This document shows positions 1 to 9,150 of a DNA stretch of 64,000 nucleotides, piece after piece (the first letter of the stretch is position 1; each line of letters opens with the position of its first letter). Source of the DNA: Bacillus changyiensis (GTDB taxonomy: Bacteria > Bacillota > Bacilli > Bacillales > Bacillaceae); contig NZ_JAQFWW010000001.1 of assembly GCF_027706145.1 (NCBI RefSeq), positions 1,116,001-1,180,000 on the forward strand, written 5' to 3'. Both the position numbers and the translations under genes were made by a program. The notes under the pieces are model-generated. The model was given only the letters and a program-made list of their open reading frames with translations. It did no database searches and was not told where the DNA came from.

Positions 1-297
1 TTCATCTTCGGTTATCTTCAATAACTTGACAAATTTCCTATGTAGTGACAGCTCAGCTTCATAAGTCCCTTTTGCATGCTCTGCCATTCGGCTTGTGACA
101 TATAAATCATCCGCATTTGCCGCAGCAAACGTTTGAACCTTGGCAAAGTGGGTTAAATAATAAGAATCTTGCAGAACATAGTATTGAAAGCGATCAAGCG
201 ATAACGAACCATCTCCTATTCCCTTAATAAATGGATGATCAAAACTGCCTTCCCACCATTTTGTAGCACTTTTTCGACACTCTTCTGAAAACTTCAT
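1..297 (-). CDS. tenA: Aminopyrimidine aminohydrolase (thiaminase II), C-terminus beyond window
   Basis: TenA hydrolyses 4-amino-5-aminomethyl-2-methylpyrimidine to the hydroxymethyl form, salvaging the pyrimidine half of thiamin in the cytoplasm. Only the first 99 residues lie in the window; the 3' part runs off the left edge. The N-terminus reads as a typical TenA helical bundle, and Asp44 and Tyr47 (in VLQDSYYLTHF) match the active-site Asp and a conserved Tyr of B. subtilis TenA. The catalytic Cys expected near residue 135 is outside. The ATG follows a GGGAGAGCC-type ribosome binding site. A TPP riboswitch and terminator lie directly upstream, which supports a thiamin role. Confidence 0.93.
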   Translation of the reverse strand, partial: MKFSEECRKSATKWWEGSFDHPFIKGIGDGSLSLDRFQYYVLQDSYYLTHFAKVQTFAAANADDLYVTSRMAEHAKGTYEAELSLHRKFVKLLKITEDE

Positions 298-322
298 ATC
301 AAGGCTCTCCCTTCAATATTAA

Positions 323-357
323 AAATGAAAAAACCACTTCCCATAGGAAAGTGGTTT
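323..357 (-). terminator. Intrinsic terminator of the TPP riboswitch
   Basis: On the minus strand an 8-bp stem (AACCACTT / AAGTGGTT) is followed by a run of six T. It lies between the TPP aptamer and the tenA start, so it is the likely expression platform: with TPP bound, transcription stops before tenA. Confidence 0.85.
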
Positions 358-387
358 GGAATTCGCAAAATGAATCGTCAAATACCT

Positions 388-482
388 TGCCACTTCCCTA
401 CGCAGGTTTGAACCTGTTCAGGTTATGAGGGTCTAAAAGTCACACTTTTATCTCAGCCCTTATAAAGGACTCCCCTAGTGGA
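388..482 (-). promoter_or_regulatory. TPP (thi-box) riboswitch aptamer
   Basis: Reading the minus strand, the conserved pieces occur in order: GGGGAGTCC, then GGGCTGAGA, then GACCCTCATAACCTGA, then CTGCGTAGGGAAGTGG. These are the P2 to P5 landmarks of thiamin pyrophosphate aptamers. It sits about 90 nt upstream of tenA with a terminator hairpin between them, so it most likely represses tenA and any thi genes beyond it when TPP is high. Confidence 0.95.
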
Positions 483-544
483 AAACATTTCTTTTTATTT
501 AGCTATACTTTTATCTTAACACGAATTACAAAATGGTCAAGCTA

Positions 545-2389
545 TCAGTCTTCAAGCATTTTTTTCAATTCTGCAATATATTCACGGGAACCAGTGGCGA
601 TCAAGCGGTCACCCAATTGCAACATCGTATCACCGTGAGGAACAATACTGTCAACACCGCGAAAAATCCGGACAAAGATCACATCTCCAGTAAAAGGGAA
701 TTCTCTTAACAACACACTATCAAATCGTTCATTGTTGATGTTGATTTCATACAATGAAGTATCCTGATGTGTTAGCAATTTCATCACACCAGGTGCTTCA
801 ATCAAAGCACGCAGCAATGTTTTCGTTGACAACATAATCGAAAATACTTCGATTCCATTCTCTTTTAATTCGGCCTCAGCTTTTGGTGTATCAGCGCGTG
901 CGATAATTCTTTTTACCTTCTGATTTTGTCCGAAAAGGGCAATGCCGATGTTCCGTTCTTCGTTTCCTGTCGCTACAACTAGGATATCTGTATCAAAGAC
1001 GGCAAAGGATTGAAGGGTGTCATATTCATAGTCAGGTAATATTTCGACATCAAAAACAGAATCGTTCATCTTTTCTTCTTTCTTTTCTTGATACATATGC
1101 AGAACTCTAACATTGTATTCTTGCGGTGAAAGTTCAAGTGTAACAGGCAGTGTCATTTGATTAGCACCGATAAAGGTGATTGTTTTCTGTTCGATTTCAT
1201 GTTCTGTTTTTGGCATCCATTTTTTAAAAACAACAGGTGTAATAATACATGTGATGACAGCAACTAAAATAAGCGCTCCTGACATTTGGGCATCGATTAT
1301 GCCTATCCGTTCACCGATTGTTGTTGCAGCAATAACGAGAGATAGCGTTGAAGTCAGCAGAAAACCTGAAGCCAGCACTTTTTTGAAATCATACCATTTG
1401 CATAAAACCAGTGCTGGAACCGTTTTGCTTAGCAACAGTGCAACAAACAGAAGCGGGATCATCACTAAAATTTTCGGATTTTCAAATAATGACCAAATAT
1501 CCAATTTGACGCCTGTCATCACAAAAAAGATCGGAATCAAAAAACCATAACCAAATGAATCGAGCTGTTGTACGAGTTCTTTATTGGGAGAAAGCAGAGA
1601 CACAAGCACTCCAGCTAAAAAGGCGCCTAAAATATTCTCAGCTCCTAGTGATTCTGACAAGGCCACCAAAACGATAATTAAGGTAAAAATGGCTCTTGTG
1701 CCGATTTGAATCGTTCCCTTTGACAACACCTCAACAAATGAACGATGTTTAAATACTCTGCCAAACAAATAAAGGACAACACCGGCTGCAAACAAAATCA
1801 TCAAAAGCCACATATTGTTACTTTCATCACTATAAATTGATGCGAACACAGCTAATAAGATCATCGTTGCTAAATCAGCGATCACAGCCACAAGCAAAAT
1901 AATTTGACCAATATTTGTTTTCATCAGCCGTTCTTCCTTCAGCGTCGGAACGACAACTCCAAGTGAAATGGTCGAAATAATCAGTGTCATTAAAAAAGCA
2001 TTATCAATAAATCCGGCCCAAACAAAACTGTATGAAAGAGCAAGTGAAAGAATAAAAATGCCTGCAAATACAATCAGCGCTGTTTTGAATGTATTAGGCG
2101 CAGTCTTTCCATTTTGAAGAGTCTGCTTTTTCTTTCCTTTTTCAAATGCAGAAAAATCAATTTCTAAACCACTTAAAAACATTAAAAAGATAAAGCCAAG
2201 CATCGATAAAGTCTCCAACCATGTATCATGTGCAGTGACAAGGTTTAAACCGCTTTTACCGATAAAAAGACCCATGATAATCTCTGCTACAACTACAGGA
2301 ATGCCAAGTTTTAACCGATGCAGCAAGATTGGGGTTAAAAATGCAATAATAAGTACAACGACTAATGATGAAACAGATGTATGCTCCAT
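545..2389 (-). CDS. yjbQ: CPA2-family cation/proton antiporter with C-terminal TrkA domains (YjbQ-like)
   Basis: A 614-residue integral membrane antiporter. Residues about 5-385 form a Na+/H+ exchanger (CPA2/KefB-like) core of roughly a dozen hydrophobic helices. Residues about 400-510 look like a degenerate TrkA-N (nucleotide-binding) domain, and about 525-614 resemble TrkA-C, which in related proteins binds regulatory ligands such as c-di-AMP. The likely role is K+ or Na+ efflux in exchange for protons. The start is supported by AGGAGG seven bases upstream of the ATG. It lies between tenA and the divergent prpE, as in B. subtilis. Ion selectivity cannot be read from sequence. The last codon ends about 60 bp from the TPP aptamer, so the two genes are transcribed in the same direction but probably from separate promoters. 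Confidence 0.9.
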   Translation of the reverse strand: MEHTSVSSLVVVLIIAFLTPILLHRLKLGIPVVVAEIIMGLFIGKSGLNLVTAHDTWLETLSMLGFIFLMFLSGLEIDFSAFEKGKKKQTLQNGKTAPNTFKTALIVFAGIFILSLALSYSFVWAGFIDNAFLMTLIISTISLGVVVPTLKEERLMKTNIGQIILLVAVIADLATMILLAVFASIYSDESNNMWLLMILFAAGVVLYLFGRVFKHRSFVEVLSKGTIQIGTRAIFTLIIVLVALSESLGAENILGAFLAGVLVSLLSPNKELVQQLDSFGYGFLIPIFFVMTGVKLDIWSLFENPKILVMIPLLFVALLLSKTVPALVLCKWYDFKKVLASGFLLTSTLSLVIAATTIGERIGIIDAQMSGALILVAVITCIITPVVFKKWMPKTEHEIEQKTITFIGANQMTLPVTLELSPQEYNVRVLHMYQEKKEEKMNDSVFDVEILPDYEYDTLQSFAVFDTDILVVATGNEERNIGIALFGQNQKVKRIIARADTPKAEAELKENGIEVFSIMLSTKTLLRALIEAPGVMKLLTHQDTSLYEININNERFDSVLLREFPFTGDVIFVRIFRGVDSIVPHGDTMLQLGDRLIATGSREYIAELKKMLED

Positions 2390-2600
2390 TTATTGGTACC
2401 TCCTAAAACCTTATCGTTCCCTAAATCAAATCAAAAGGTTCGTATTTTTCACAACTTATAAAGAACGATTTTAACAATGCTGAGCAAGAAAAAAAAGTGA
2501 TATGCTTGATTTTCTATCTGGAAAAAAACAGCGTTCATCAATTCATCATGCTTAGATCATGATAAACATAAAACATTCAATGGAATAGCTGGAGGTAAAT

Positions 2601-3344
2601 ATGAATTATGATGTGATTGGCGATGTTCACGGTTGTTATGATGAGATGATCACATTAGTTAAAAAGCTCGGATATTCTCTCCATTCTAGTTTACCTGTTC
2701 ATCCCGAAAACAGAACACTTGTCTTTCTTGGAGATTTGACTGACAGAGGGCCAAAATCACTTGATGTTGTTCAATTTGTTGCACATGCAGTTGAAAAAGG
2801 TGTGGTGCGCTATGTTCCAGGCAACCACTGCAATAAGCTTTATCGCTTTTTTAAAGGTAATCCAGTCAAACTGATGCATGGTCTTGAAACGACGGCAGCT
2901 GAATACAAGCAACTCCCACAAAAAGAACAAGCGTATATTCGAGAGCTTTTTATTCGTCTCTATGAACGTGCACCACTTTATGATATTTTGCACGACGGTC
3001 AGCTCGTTGTTGCTCATGCCGGTATTAAGGCTGAAGACATTGGTAAAAAACCGGGCGGAAAGGTAAAACAATTTGTGCTATACGGAGATATAACAGGGGA
3101 AACACTGCCTGACGGACGACCTGTTAGACGGGATTGGGCTATTCATTACCATGGCAAACCATGGGTCGTTTATGGCCATACCCCAGTCAAAACACCACGA
3201 ATGATTCATCATACGATTAATATTGATACAGGCTGTGTGTTTGGCAACCGCTTAACAGCCTTCAGATTCCCTGAGTTAATAACTGAATCTGTTCCTTCAT
3301 CATTACCATTTGATGAATCAAGATTCCGCTCCTATGAGGAATAA
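2601..3344 (+). CDS. prpE: PrpE, bis(5'-nucleosyl)-tetraphosphatase / PPP-family phosphatase
   Basis: A 247-residue cytoplasmic metallophosphoesterase. The family motifs are present: GDVHG (residues 7-11), GDLTDRG (about 48-54), GNHC (about 75) and two later His motifs (VAHAG, YGHTP) that complete the dinuclear metal site. B. subtilis PrpE hydrolyses diadenosine tetraphosphate and has protein phosphatase activity reported in spore germination; the substrate here is inferred from that. The start follows GGAGGTAAAT. It is transcribed alone, divergent from the antiporter and convergent with the yjbO operon, sharing a bidirectional terminator. Confidence 0.92.
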   Translation: MNYDVIGDVHGCYDEMITLVKKLGYSLHSSLPVHPENRTLVFLGDLTDRGPKSLDVVQFVAHAVEKGVVRYVPGNHCNKLYRFFKGNPVKLMHGLETTAAEYKQLPQKEQAYIRELFIRLYERAPLYDILHDGQLVVAHAGIKAEDIGKKPGGKVKQFVLYGDITGETLPDGRPVRRDWAIHYHGKPWVVYGHTPVKTPRMIHHTINIDTGCVFGNRLTAFRFPELITESVPSSLPFDESRFRSYEE

Positions 3345-3350
3345 ATGAAA

Positions 3351-3382
3351 AGGACCTCACATTTGTCTAAATGTGAGGTCCT
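3351..3382. terminator. Bidirectional terminator between prpE and yjbO
   Basis: A 14-bp perfect inverted repeat (AGGACCTCACATTT with a four-base loop). The minus-strand side runs into TTTTCATTT and the plus side into CTCTCC, so it serves the yjbO operon better but can also end prpE. Confidence 0.85.
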
Positions 3383-3431
3383 CTCCTACTATTTCCGCCA
3401 AAATGTTGAACAGTCCGCCTTATCCGAAATA

Positions 3432-4364
3432 TTATACTCGATCATTTTCTTTAAGTAGTGAGAAATCAGCCGGACGATCGCCTAATAATTGCTGAATATC
3501 TTGCGGGATTGGCGCATTAAATGTCAGTTCTTCTCTGGTGAATGGATGTATAAAGGTTAGTTTTTCACTATGAAGTGCCTGTCTGTTAATTAAAGCACGA
3601 CTGCCTCCGTATAATGTATCGCCACAAAGCGGGTGACCAATATGACTCATGTGAACACGAATTTGATGAGTTCTTCCTGTTTCCAGATGAAGTGAAACAT
3701 CAGTCAAATCTCCAATTCGATTGTTCACCTTAAAATGGGTCACTGCTTTTTGACCTTCGGAAATGACTGATCGTTCAATAATACTATCTGTTTTTCTACC
3801 GATCGGAGCATCGATCGTTCCCTGTTCTTCTCTGATCAGTCCTTGAACAATCGCACGGTATTCTCGTTTGACTTTTCCATTTTTTTGCAAGTTCGACAAA
3901 AGTGAATGAGCAAAACGATGTTTAGCAACTAACATTACTCCTGAAGTATCTCGATCAAGCCGGCTTACTAAATGAACTGTCGCCTGGTAGTCATTTTGTC
4001 TGTAATAATGAATAAGCCCATTTGCAAGACTTCCCGATGGGTGTTCTCTTGATGGAATGGATGAGAGGTATGGTTGCTTATTCAAGACGAGAACATGATC
4101 ATCTTCAAATAAAATATTGAGTGGGATCATTTCTGGACGCAATGATTCGCTTACCTTTTCTAGCGGAAAGCGAATCACAAGTTCGTCCCCTTTCTGAAGA
4201 ACATATCTGACCGTCACATGTTTTCCGTTGACGAAAAGATCGCCACCTCCAAACTTGATGTCCACAAGTAGCCGCTTGGAAATCCCCAAATGCCGGAGAT
4301 AGTCCTTCAGTAAAACTCCATGCTCTTTGTCCATTATCATTTGTTTCACAAAAAAGTCACGCAC
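3432..4364 (-). CDS. yjbO: RluA/RluD-family RNA pseudouridine synthase (YjbO-like)
   Basis: Converts specific uridines in structured RNA, most likely 23S rRNA, to pseudouridine. The 310-residue protein has an S4-like RNA-binding region at about residues 15-75 and the catalytic RluA-type core, with motif RLDRDTSG placing the catalytic Asp at 137; later motifs GRTHQIRVHMSHIGHPL are also typical. The start is GTG, preceded by GGGAG in the end of nadK; an in-frame ATG eight codons later is the alternative. It is the last gene of the yjbL-relQ-nadK-yjbO operon, the same order as in B. subtilis. Which uridine it modifies cannot be told. Confidence 0.9.
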   Translation of the reverse strand: MRDFFVKQMIMDKEHGVLLKDYLRHLGISKRLLVDIKFGGGDLFVNGKHVTVRYVLQKGDELVIRFPLEKVSESLRPEMIPLNILFEDDHVLVLNKQPYLSSIPSREHPSGSLANGLIHYYRQNDYQATVHLVSRLDRDTSGVMLVAKHRFAHSLLSNLQKNGKVKREYRAIVQGLIREEQGTIDAPIGRKTDSIIERSVISEGQKAVTHFKVNNRIGDLTDVSLHLETGRTHQIRVHMSHIGHPLCGDTLYGGSRALINRQALHSEKLTFIHPFTREELTFNAPIPQDIQQLLGDRPADFSLLKENDRV

Positions 4365-4370
4365 AACAAA

Positions 4371-5171
4371 TTATTCTCCCTTGCCAATAAAAGAATCTTG
4401 CACCCTCTTCCAAAAAGGAAATGGACGAAAGCGTGCAAATCTGACATTCTCGCTTGCTACACGGCATTGTATTGATTTAACGTCTTTATAAAGTAATGTT
4501 AAATGATCAATTGAAACTTGAAAATTCACATCATTAATGGGTTTGATGACACATGTATGGTGTTCAGGCAAAATTAAAGGAGAGCCGACAGTCCGAAAGA
4601 CGCGATTGTTGATGGATGCCATTTCAGCCAATTGAATCGCCCTAATTGACGGATGGATAATAGCACCGCCCAGCGCTTTATTGTAAGCGGTGCTTCCTGA
4701 AGGTGTCGATAGGCAAAGACCGTCTCCACGAAATGTTTCAAATAGTTCTCCTTTTATTTCAACATTTGTCACAAGTGTGCCTTCAATGCTTTTAATTGTG
4801 CACTCATTTAGAGCCAAATACCTCGCTTCTTTTCCCCCGTCATTGTAGCGGACAATCACTTCTAAAACGGGGTATTCGACTACTTGAAATGGCGTTTTGG
4901 CGATTGCAATGACCAGCTTTTCAATCTCATCAGGAACCCAGTCAGCATAAAAACCAAGGTGACCTGTATGAACACCGACAAACGCTGTTTTATCAAGTCG
5001 GTCACTATATTTATGAAACGCGTGTAAAAGTGTTCCATCACCTCCGACGGAGATGATGATATCCGGTTCTTGTTCATTGTTCTCAAGACCAAAATCAAGC
5101 AAATATGTTTCAATTCGGTTTTTCAACGCATCAGACACCGTATTCCCTTTCGACGATACCGCAAACTTCAT
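4371..5171 (-). CDS. nadK: NAD kinase
   Basis: Phosphorylates NAD+ to NADP+ using ATP or polyphosphate in the cytoplasm. The 266-residue length matches the B. subtilis NadF/PpnK type. The nucleotide motif GGDGTLL is at residues 43-49, the NE motif at about 122-123 (ALNECT), and the glycine-rich [22 protein letters not shown] segment that forms the NAD site follows. It starts 15 bp after relQ ends and is followed seven bases later by yjbO, so the genes are co-transcribed. The (p)ppGpp synthetase next door links NADP supply with the stringent response by position only. Confidence 0.96.
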   Translation of the reverse strand: MKFAVSSKGNTVSDALKNRIETYLLDFGLENNEQEPDIIISVGGDGTLLHAFHKYSDRLDKTAFVGVHTGHLGFYADWVPDEIEKLVIAIAKTPFQVVEYPVLEVIVRYNDGGKEARYLALNECTIKSIEGTLVTNVEIKGELFETFRGDGLCLSTPSGSTAYNKALGGAIIHPSIRAIQLAEMASINNRVFRTVGSPLILPEHHTCVIKPINDVNFQVSIDHLTLLYKDVKSIQCRVASENVRFARFRPFPFWKRVQDSFIGKGE

Positions 5172-5186
5172 CTTCCCATCTCACCC

Positions 5187-5822
5187 CTAGCCATCATCCT
5201 CATTCTTTTTCTTTCTTGAGAAAGCCACTTGTGCTTCTTGAATTTCGCCTCTGATCTCAGACATTTCTTTATCGAGATTTGAAGCAGCTTCCGAAGCTCT
5301 CTGAAGCCGTAGTTTCACTTTTTCTGGAATATTGCCACTGTACTTATAATTTAAAGAATGCTCAATCGTTGCCCAAAAATTCATCGCCAGTGTTCGAATT
5401 TGGATTTCCACCAAGATCTGTTTTTCTCCATGGATAGTCTGGAGTGGATATAATACGACAAGGTGGTAGGAACGATAACCACTCTCTTTATGTTCATTGA
5501 TGTAATCGCGCTTATCGACGACTGCAAAGTCTTTTCGCGCTAACAACATCCCCACGACACCGTGGATGTCCTCGAAAAATTGGCACATAATTCTAAGACC
5601 GGCGATATCCTGCATACTTTCAATATTATGTAATGGAATGTTTTTTCGTTTTGCTTTCTCTAGAATACTCGGCACAGGCTTTACCCGACCCGTTACAAAT
5701 TCAATCGGTGAATGCTCTTCTTCATATTCATAAAGGGATCTGATCCCTTTCAATTTAACTTTCAATTCTTCCACAGCTTGCCGATAGGGCGCTAAAAAAT
5801 ACTCCCATTGTTTTTCATCCAT
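5187..5822 (-). CDS. relQ: Small alarmone synthetase RelQ/SAS1 (YjbM, SasB)
   Basis: Transfers pyrophosphate from ATP to GDP/GTP to make (p)ppGpp; RelQ proteins have synthetase but no hydrolase domain and form tetramers with allosteric pppGpp sites. I chose the ATG at 5822 because GGGGG lies seven bases upstream and it gives 211 residues, the length of B. subtilis YjbM; the frame stays open for another 28 codons upstream but without a comparable ribosome site. Synthetase motifs GLRIMCQF, GYRSYHLVV, and EIQIRT...WATIEHSLNYKY are all visible. A charged C-terminal helix (about 170-211) matches the tetramerising tail. It is second in the yjbL-relQ-nadK-yjbO operon. Confidence 0.93.
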   Translation of the reverse strand: MDEKQWEYFLAPYRQAVEELKVKLKGIRSLYEYEEEHSPIEFVTGRVKPVPSILEKAKRKNIPLHNIESMQDIAGLRIMCQFFEDIHGVVGMLLARKDFAVVDKRDYINEHKESGYRSYHLVVLYPLQTIHGEKQILVEIQIRTLAMNFWATIEHSLNYKYSGNIPEKVKLRLQRASEAASNLDKEMSEIRGEIQEAQVAFSRKKKNEDDG

Positions 5823-5853
5823 AAACTTTCCCCCAATTTGATCACGTTTTTTT

Positions 5854-6219
5854 CTAGAGGAATATCTGTTTAACTCTCTCTTCCATTTCTTCGCCATAAT
5901 TTGCATTATCTTTAATGTTTTCTAGCAAATACTCAAGCTCTTCATGAAAGCCGCTAAGCTCTAATTCCTGTTTCCCCATCTTAAGAAACACAGGAACCTC
6001 TGCAGCAAATGCCTGTTTTACCTTAGGCCAAAGTATTTCATTCAACATCACATATTGGAATGAATCTTCTTGCTCAAGTATGTATACAAATGCAAAATGA
6101 TCAGAATCTACCAGCATCCGACTGGTTGCTTTCCGATCTTGACCATCTTGGATTTGACTGATCAAAACGAGTCGGTCATGTTGCAGATTTGCCTCTAAGA
6201 TTTCAATTCTGTTTTGCAT
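5854..6219 (-). CDS. yjbL: UPF0738 family protein YjbL
   Basis: A 121-residue acidic soluble protein of the UPF0738 family, of unknown function. It has no signal peptide, membrane helix or recognisable catalytic motif. Its constant place at the head of the relQ-nadK-yjbO operon in Bacillus is the only clue to role. The stop codon lies about 30 bp upstream of the chosen relQ start. The ATG is preceded by AAAGGGGATCAC, a good ribosome binding site. It is divergent from yjbK, with a 130-bp AT-rich promoter region between them. Confidence 0.82.
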   Translation of the reverse strand: MQNRIEILEANLQHDRLVLISQIQDGQDRKATSRMLVDSDHFAFVYILEQEDSFQYVMLNEILWPKVKQAFAAEVPVFLKMGKQELELSGFHEELEYLLENIKDNANYGEEMEERVKQIFL

Positions 6220-6350
6220 AGTGATCCCCTTTACATAAAAGATACAAGTTTATTTTAGCATATCATGTTCCATATTGATAAACGTTCCATCTCAAGAGAT
6301 AATAAGAAAAATGTATTTTTTAGTTGCTGAAAGGATGACAAAATTTAAAA

Positions 6351-6923
6351 ATGAGCCAAGAACTTGAGATAGAATTTAAAAATATGCTGACAAAAGAAGA
6401 GTTTGAACAAATAAAAACTTTTTACCAATTTACTTCTTCACAGTTTTTCACACAGAAAAACTATTATTATGATACGCCTCACTTTTCTCTCAAAGAAAAA
6501 GCTGCGGCATTAAGAATTCGCCAAAAACAGGATGGACATGTGCTGACACTAAAAGAGCCAGCTCCAGTCGGGCTAATGGAAACACACCAACAATTGCCAT
6601 CCTCAATTCATTATGAGAAGTTCAACATTCCAAAAGGGCCTGTATATGATCGGCTCATTTGTCTAGGTATTGAGCCAGAGCATTTACAATATTTCGGTAT
6701 GCTCATGACAAAACGCGCAGAAAAAAAACTGCCTGAGGGCTTAATTGTTTTAGATCATAGCCGATACTTAATGGTAGAGGACTATGAAATTGAATTTGAA
6801 GTCACAGACTATCATCAGGGAAAAGCTGATTTCCAAAAGCTCCTTAGATCTTTTGGAATCCCAACACGTCCTACAAAAAATAAAATCGTCCGTTTTTATG
6901 AGCAAAACTCTCAAAATCAATAA
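6351..6923 (+). CDS. yjbK: CYTH-domain protein (YjbK-like), predicted triphosphatase
   Basis: A 190-residue CYTH fold protein. The N-terminal signature ELEIEFK (residues 4-10) is the acidic-plus-lysine motif that binds metal and triphosphate in the thiamin triphosphatase/adenylyl cyclase-like superfamily; further basic residues (LRIRQK, TLKE, KRAEKK) line the tunnel. Substrate unknown: inorganic triphosphate or a nucleotide is likely by family. In Firmicutes it is commonly next to relQ, as here, though on the opposite strand. The ribosome site AAAGGATGA is somewhat far (about 14 bases) from the ATG. It is 12 bp from cwlQ and probably co-transcribed. Confidence 0.88.
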   Translation: MSQELEIEFKNMLTKEEFEQIKTFYQFTSSQFFTQKNYYYDTPHFSLKEKAAALRIRQKQDGHVLTLKEPAPVGLMETHQQLPSSIHYEKFNIPKGPVYDRLICLGIEPEHLQYFGMLMTKRAEKKLPEGLIVLDHSRYLMVEDYEIEFEVTDYHQGKADFQKLLRSFGIPTRPTKNKIVRFYEQNSQNQ

Positions 6924-6935
6924 GGTGGGAAAATA

Positions 6936-7583
6936 ATGAACGTCAAATATATGGCCGCCCTTATGGAACTTCAGGCATTACGGTCGTTTAATCAGACACC
7001 AGGTAGCGATACAAAAGAGACAGGCTTTGATTTCAGCGCTGTTTTAAATCAATATTTAAGCAATGTAGGCGGTTTGCAGCAAACGTCTGGAGCCGTTTAT
7101 CCTGAGATGATGATGGGTACGCAAACTCTCAATACTGCTACACCTTCCCTAACACCTGTTTCTCCTTCATTTCAGAACCATCCGGTCTCATTTGCAGGGC
7201 AGGATAACGGAGATATTGATGACATGATTAAAAAGGCTGCTGCAAAATATGATGTTGATGAAAAACTGATCCATGCTGTGATTAAACAGGAATCCGGTTA
7301 TCGCCAGAAAGCAACTAGCCCAGCCGGAGCAATGGGACTCATGCAGCTTATGCCTTCAACAGCAAGATCGCTTGGTGTTAACAATGCTTTTGACCCTGTT
7401 CAGAATATTGAAGGTGGAACAAAGTATTTAAAACAAATGCTCGATAAGTTCGGTGGAAATGTTTCGCTCGCATTAGCGGCTTATAATGCCGGACCAGGAA
7501 ATGTGAAAAAACATGGAGGCATCCCTCCATTTAGAGAAACACAAAATTATGTAAGAAAAGTCACAGCAAATTATTTTGCATAA
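6936..7583 (+). CDS. cwlQ: Lytic transglycosylase, SLT domain (CwlQ/YjbJ-like)
   Basis: Cleaves peptidoglycan between MurNAc and GlcNAc. Residues about 92-215 form an SLT/goose-lysozyme-like domain with the catalytic Glu119 in VIKQESGYR, followed by [14 protein letters not shown] and [11 protein letters not shown] motifs. The first 90 residues are a low-complexity, Ser/Thr/Pro/Gln-rich linker. No clear signal peptide is seen, as in B. subtilis CwlQ, so the export route is not evident. The ribosome site AGGTGGG is seven bases from the ATG. A strong terminator follows the stop codon. Confidence 0.92.
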   Translation: MNVKYMAALMELQALRSFNQTPGSDTKETGFDFSAVLNQYLSNVGGLQQTSGAVYPEMMMGTQTLNTATPSLTPVSPSFQNHPVSFAGQDNGDIDDMIKKAAAKYDVDEKLIHAVIKQESGYRQKATSPAGAMGLMQLMPSTARSLGVNNAFDPVQNIEGGTKYLKQMLDKFGGNVSLALAAYNAGPGNVKKHGGIPPFRETQNYVRKVTANYFA

Positions 7584-7614
7584 CCAGAAAGTACCTCGCT
7601 TTCTGGTTTTTTCT
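7582..7614 (+). terminator. Terminator of yjbK-cwlQ
   Basis: A 9-bp perfect stem (AACCAGAAA / TTTCTGGTT) followed by TTTTCTTTTT, starting at the cwlQ stop codon. Confidence 0.9.
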
Positions 7615-7846
7615 TTTTCCTCTAAACATCCCCCAATTCAAAAACCAGACATTTTTCAAGCGTTTATGATATGATATTTGATACAAAACGATCTGCATTA
7701 AAAGTCGGTTTATTTGTAGAAATCAAACGGTGTTGCTAAAATAAGTATATACAATTATGAAACCATAAATGATGAAGGACATAAATATTTTTTTGCAATA
7801 GGAATCGGCACTTTTTCCTATTAGTATATTAAAAGGAGTAGTCAAC

Positions 7847-8245
7847 ATGGGACAATCGTTTAACGCACCTTATGAAGCGATTGGAGAAGAACTTCTATCG
7901 CAACTTGTTGATACTTTTTATGAACTTGTAGAACGGCATCCGCTTCTTTCTCCAATTTTTCCGGATGACCTGACAGATACAGCACGTAAACAAAAACAGT
8001 TCCTAACCCAATATTTAGGCGGGCCACCACTTTATACAGAAGAACACGGACACCCAATGCTAAGGGCGCGGCATCTTCCATTTCCGATTACACCTGAACG
8101 TGCGGATGCATGGCTTTCGTGTATGAATGAAGCTATGAATCGAGTCGGTTTAGACGGTGAAATCAGGAGTTTTCTGTTCGAAAGATTGACCTTAACAGCT
8201 AGGCATATGGTAAACCAGCCAAAAATGGAGGATGGTTCACATTGA
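7847..8245 (+). CDS. yjbI: Truncated haemoglobin, group II/O (YjbI)
   Basis: A 132-residue 2-on-2 haem protein that binds oxygen and in related bacteria reacts with peroxide or nitrosative species. The proximal His is His76 in RARHLPF, the B10 Tyr is Tyr25, and a Trp is present in the G helix (about residue 89), the usual group II set. AAGGAG lies nine bases before the ATG. Its last four bases overlap spxH, so translation is coupled; in B. subtilis yjbI and yjbH also form one operon, and YjbI has been linked to protecting proteins from oxidation at the cell surface. Confidence 0.92.
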   Translation: MGQSFNAPYEAIGEELLSQLVDTFYELVERHPLLSPIFPDDLTDTARKQKQFLTQYLGGPPLYTEEHGHPMLRARHLPFPITPERADAWLSCMNEAMNRVGLDGEIRSFLFERLTLTARHMVNQPKMEDGSH

Positions 8246-9114
8246 CTCTTAAACAGCGTGACCAATTTTTCTCCCATTGCCACGGACATCCGCAGAAACC
8301 GATGGAAATTTATATGTTTATCGATCCTTTATCTGCGGAATGCTGGGCTCTTGAGCCCGCAATAAAAAAATTAAAAATTCGTTATGGACGATTTTTCACA
8401 TTGCGGATCATAACTGCCTGTAGCCTCTCAGCGTTGAATTTTCAAAAGCGCAAAAAACATCGTATAAAACATTATTGGGGTAAGACAAATCGTTGGTCGA
8501 ACATCTCTTGTGATCAAACAAATTCCGCTCCATACCTTACCTCTCTGGCGCTTAAAGCCGCAGAATTGCAAGGTAGAACAGCTGGGGTTCAGTTTTTAAG
8601 AAATTTGCAGGAGAGTTTGTTTCTTAACAAACAGGATATAACCGATGAAAAAGTGCTATTTCATATTGCAGAAAGAACACAGCTTGATTTAGCTGAATTT
8701 AAAAAAGACCTTTATTCACAAAGTGCCGTTAAAGCTCTTCAATGCGATTTGAAAATCGCTGCCGAAATGGAGGTCACATCTGTTCCAACATTGACCTTTT
8801 TCAATAGTCTGCACGAAAAAGAAGGACTGAAAGTAACCGGACATTATTCTTATGATATATATGAAGAGGTACTTTTTGAGATGCTTGGTGACGAACCTAA
8901 ACCATCCCAAACCCCTCCGCTTGAATTATTTGTTGAATACTTTCAATTCGTTGCTGATCAAGAAATCGCCGTCGTTTTTGATTGGACTCTTGAACAAGTC
9001 GAACGCGAAATGAAAAAGCTTGCATTTGCTCAAAAGGTCAAAAAAATTAATGCTAAACATGGGTTATTTTGGCGCTACATTAACAGTGGTGCAGAAACGG
9101 AACAATCCATGTAA
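8242..9114 (+). CDS. spxH: ClpXP adaptor SpxH (YjbH) with altered CXXC motif
   Basis: A DsbA-like thioredoxin-fold adaptor that presents the regulator Spx to ClpXP protease in unstressed cells. The 290-residue frame starts with TTG overlapping the yjbI stop codon and is preceded by GGAGG. The His-rich start HCHGH (residues 12-16) and the cis-Pro strand VPTLTFF (about 170-176) are retained. The redox motif, which in B. subtilis is Cys31-x-x-Cys34, reads Ser31-Ala-Glu-Cys34 here, so the first cysteine is missing. The rest aligns well, including the C-terminal Spx-binding half. The function as adaptor is probably kept because mutational work on homologues shows the cysteines are not essential for Spx degradation. 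Confidence 0.92.
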   Translation: MTLKQRDQFFSHCHGHPQKPMEIYMFIDPLSAECWALEPAIKKLKIRYGRFFTLRIITACSLSALNFQKRKKHRIKHYWGKTNRWSNISCDQTNSAPYLTSLALKAAELQGRTAGVQFLRNLQESLFLNKQDITDEKVLFHIAERTQLDLAEFKKDLYSQSAVKALQCDLKIAAEMEVTSVPTLTFFNSLHEKEGLKVTGHYSYDIYEEVLFEMLGDEPKPSQTPPLELFVEYFQFVADQEIAVVFDWTLEQVEREMKKLAFAQKVKKINAKHGLFWRYINSGAETEQSM

Positions 9115-9150
9115 ACATAAACACGGGTAAAAAAACCCGTGTTTATGTTT
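9113..9150 (+). terminator. Terminator-like stem-loop after spxH
   Basis: A 16-bp perfect inverted repeat (AAACATAAACACGGGT) starting inside the spxH stop codon with a six-A loop. It lacks a long T tail on the plus strand, so it may partly act as an mRNA 3'-end stabiliser. Confidence 0.7.
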
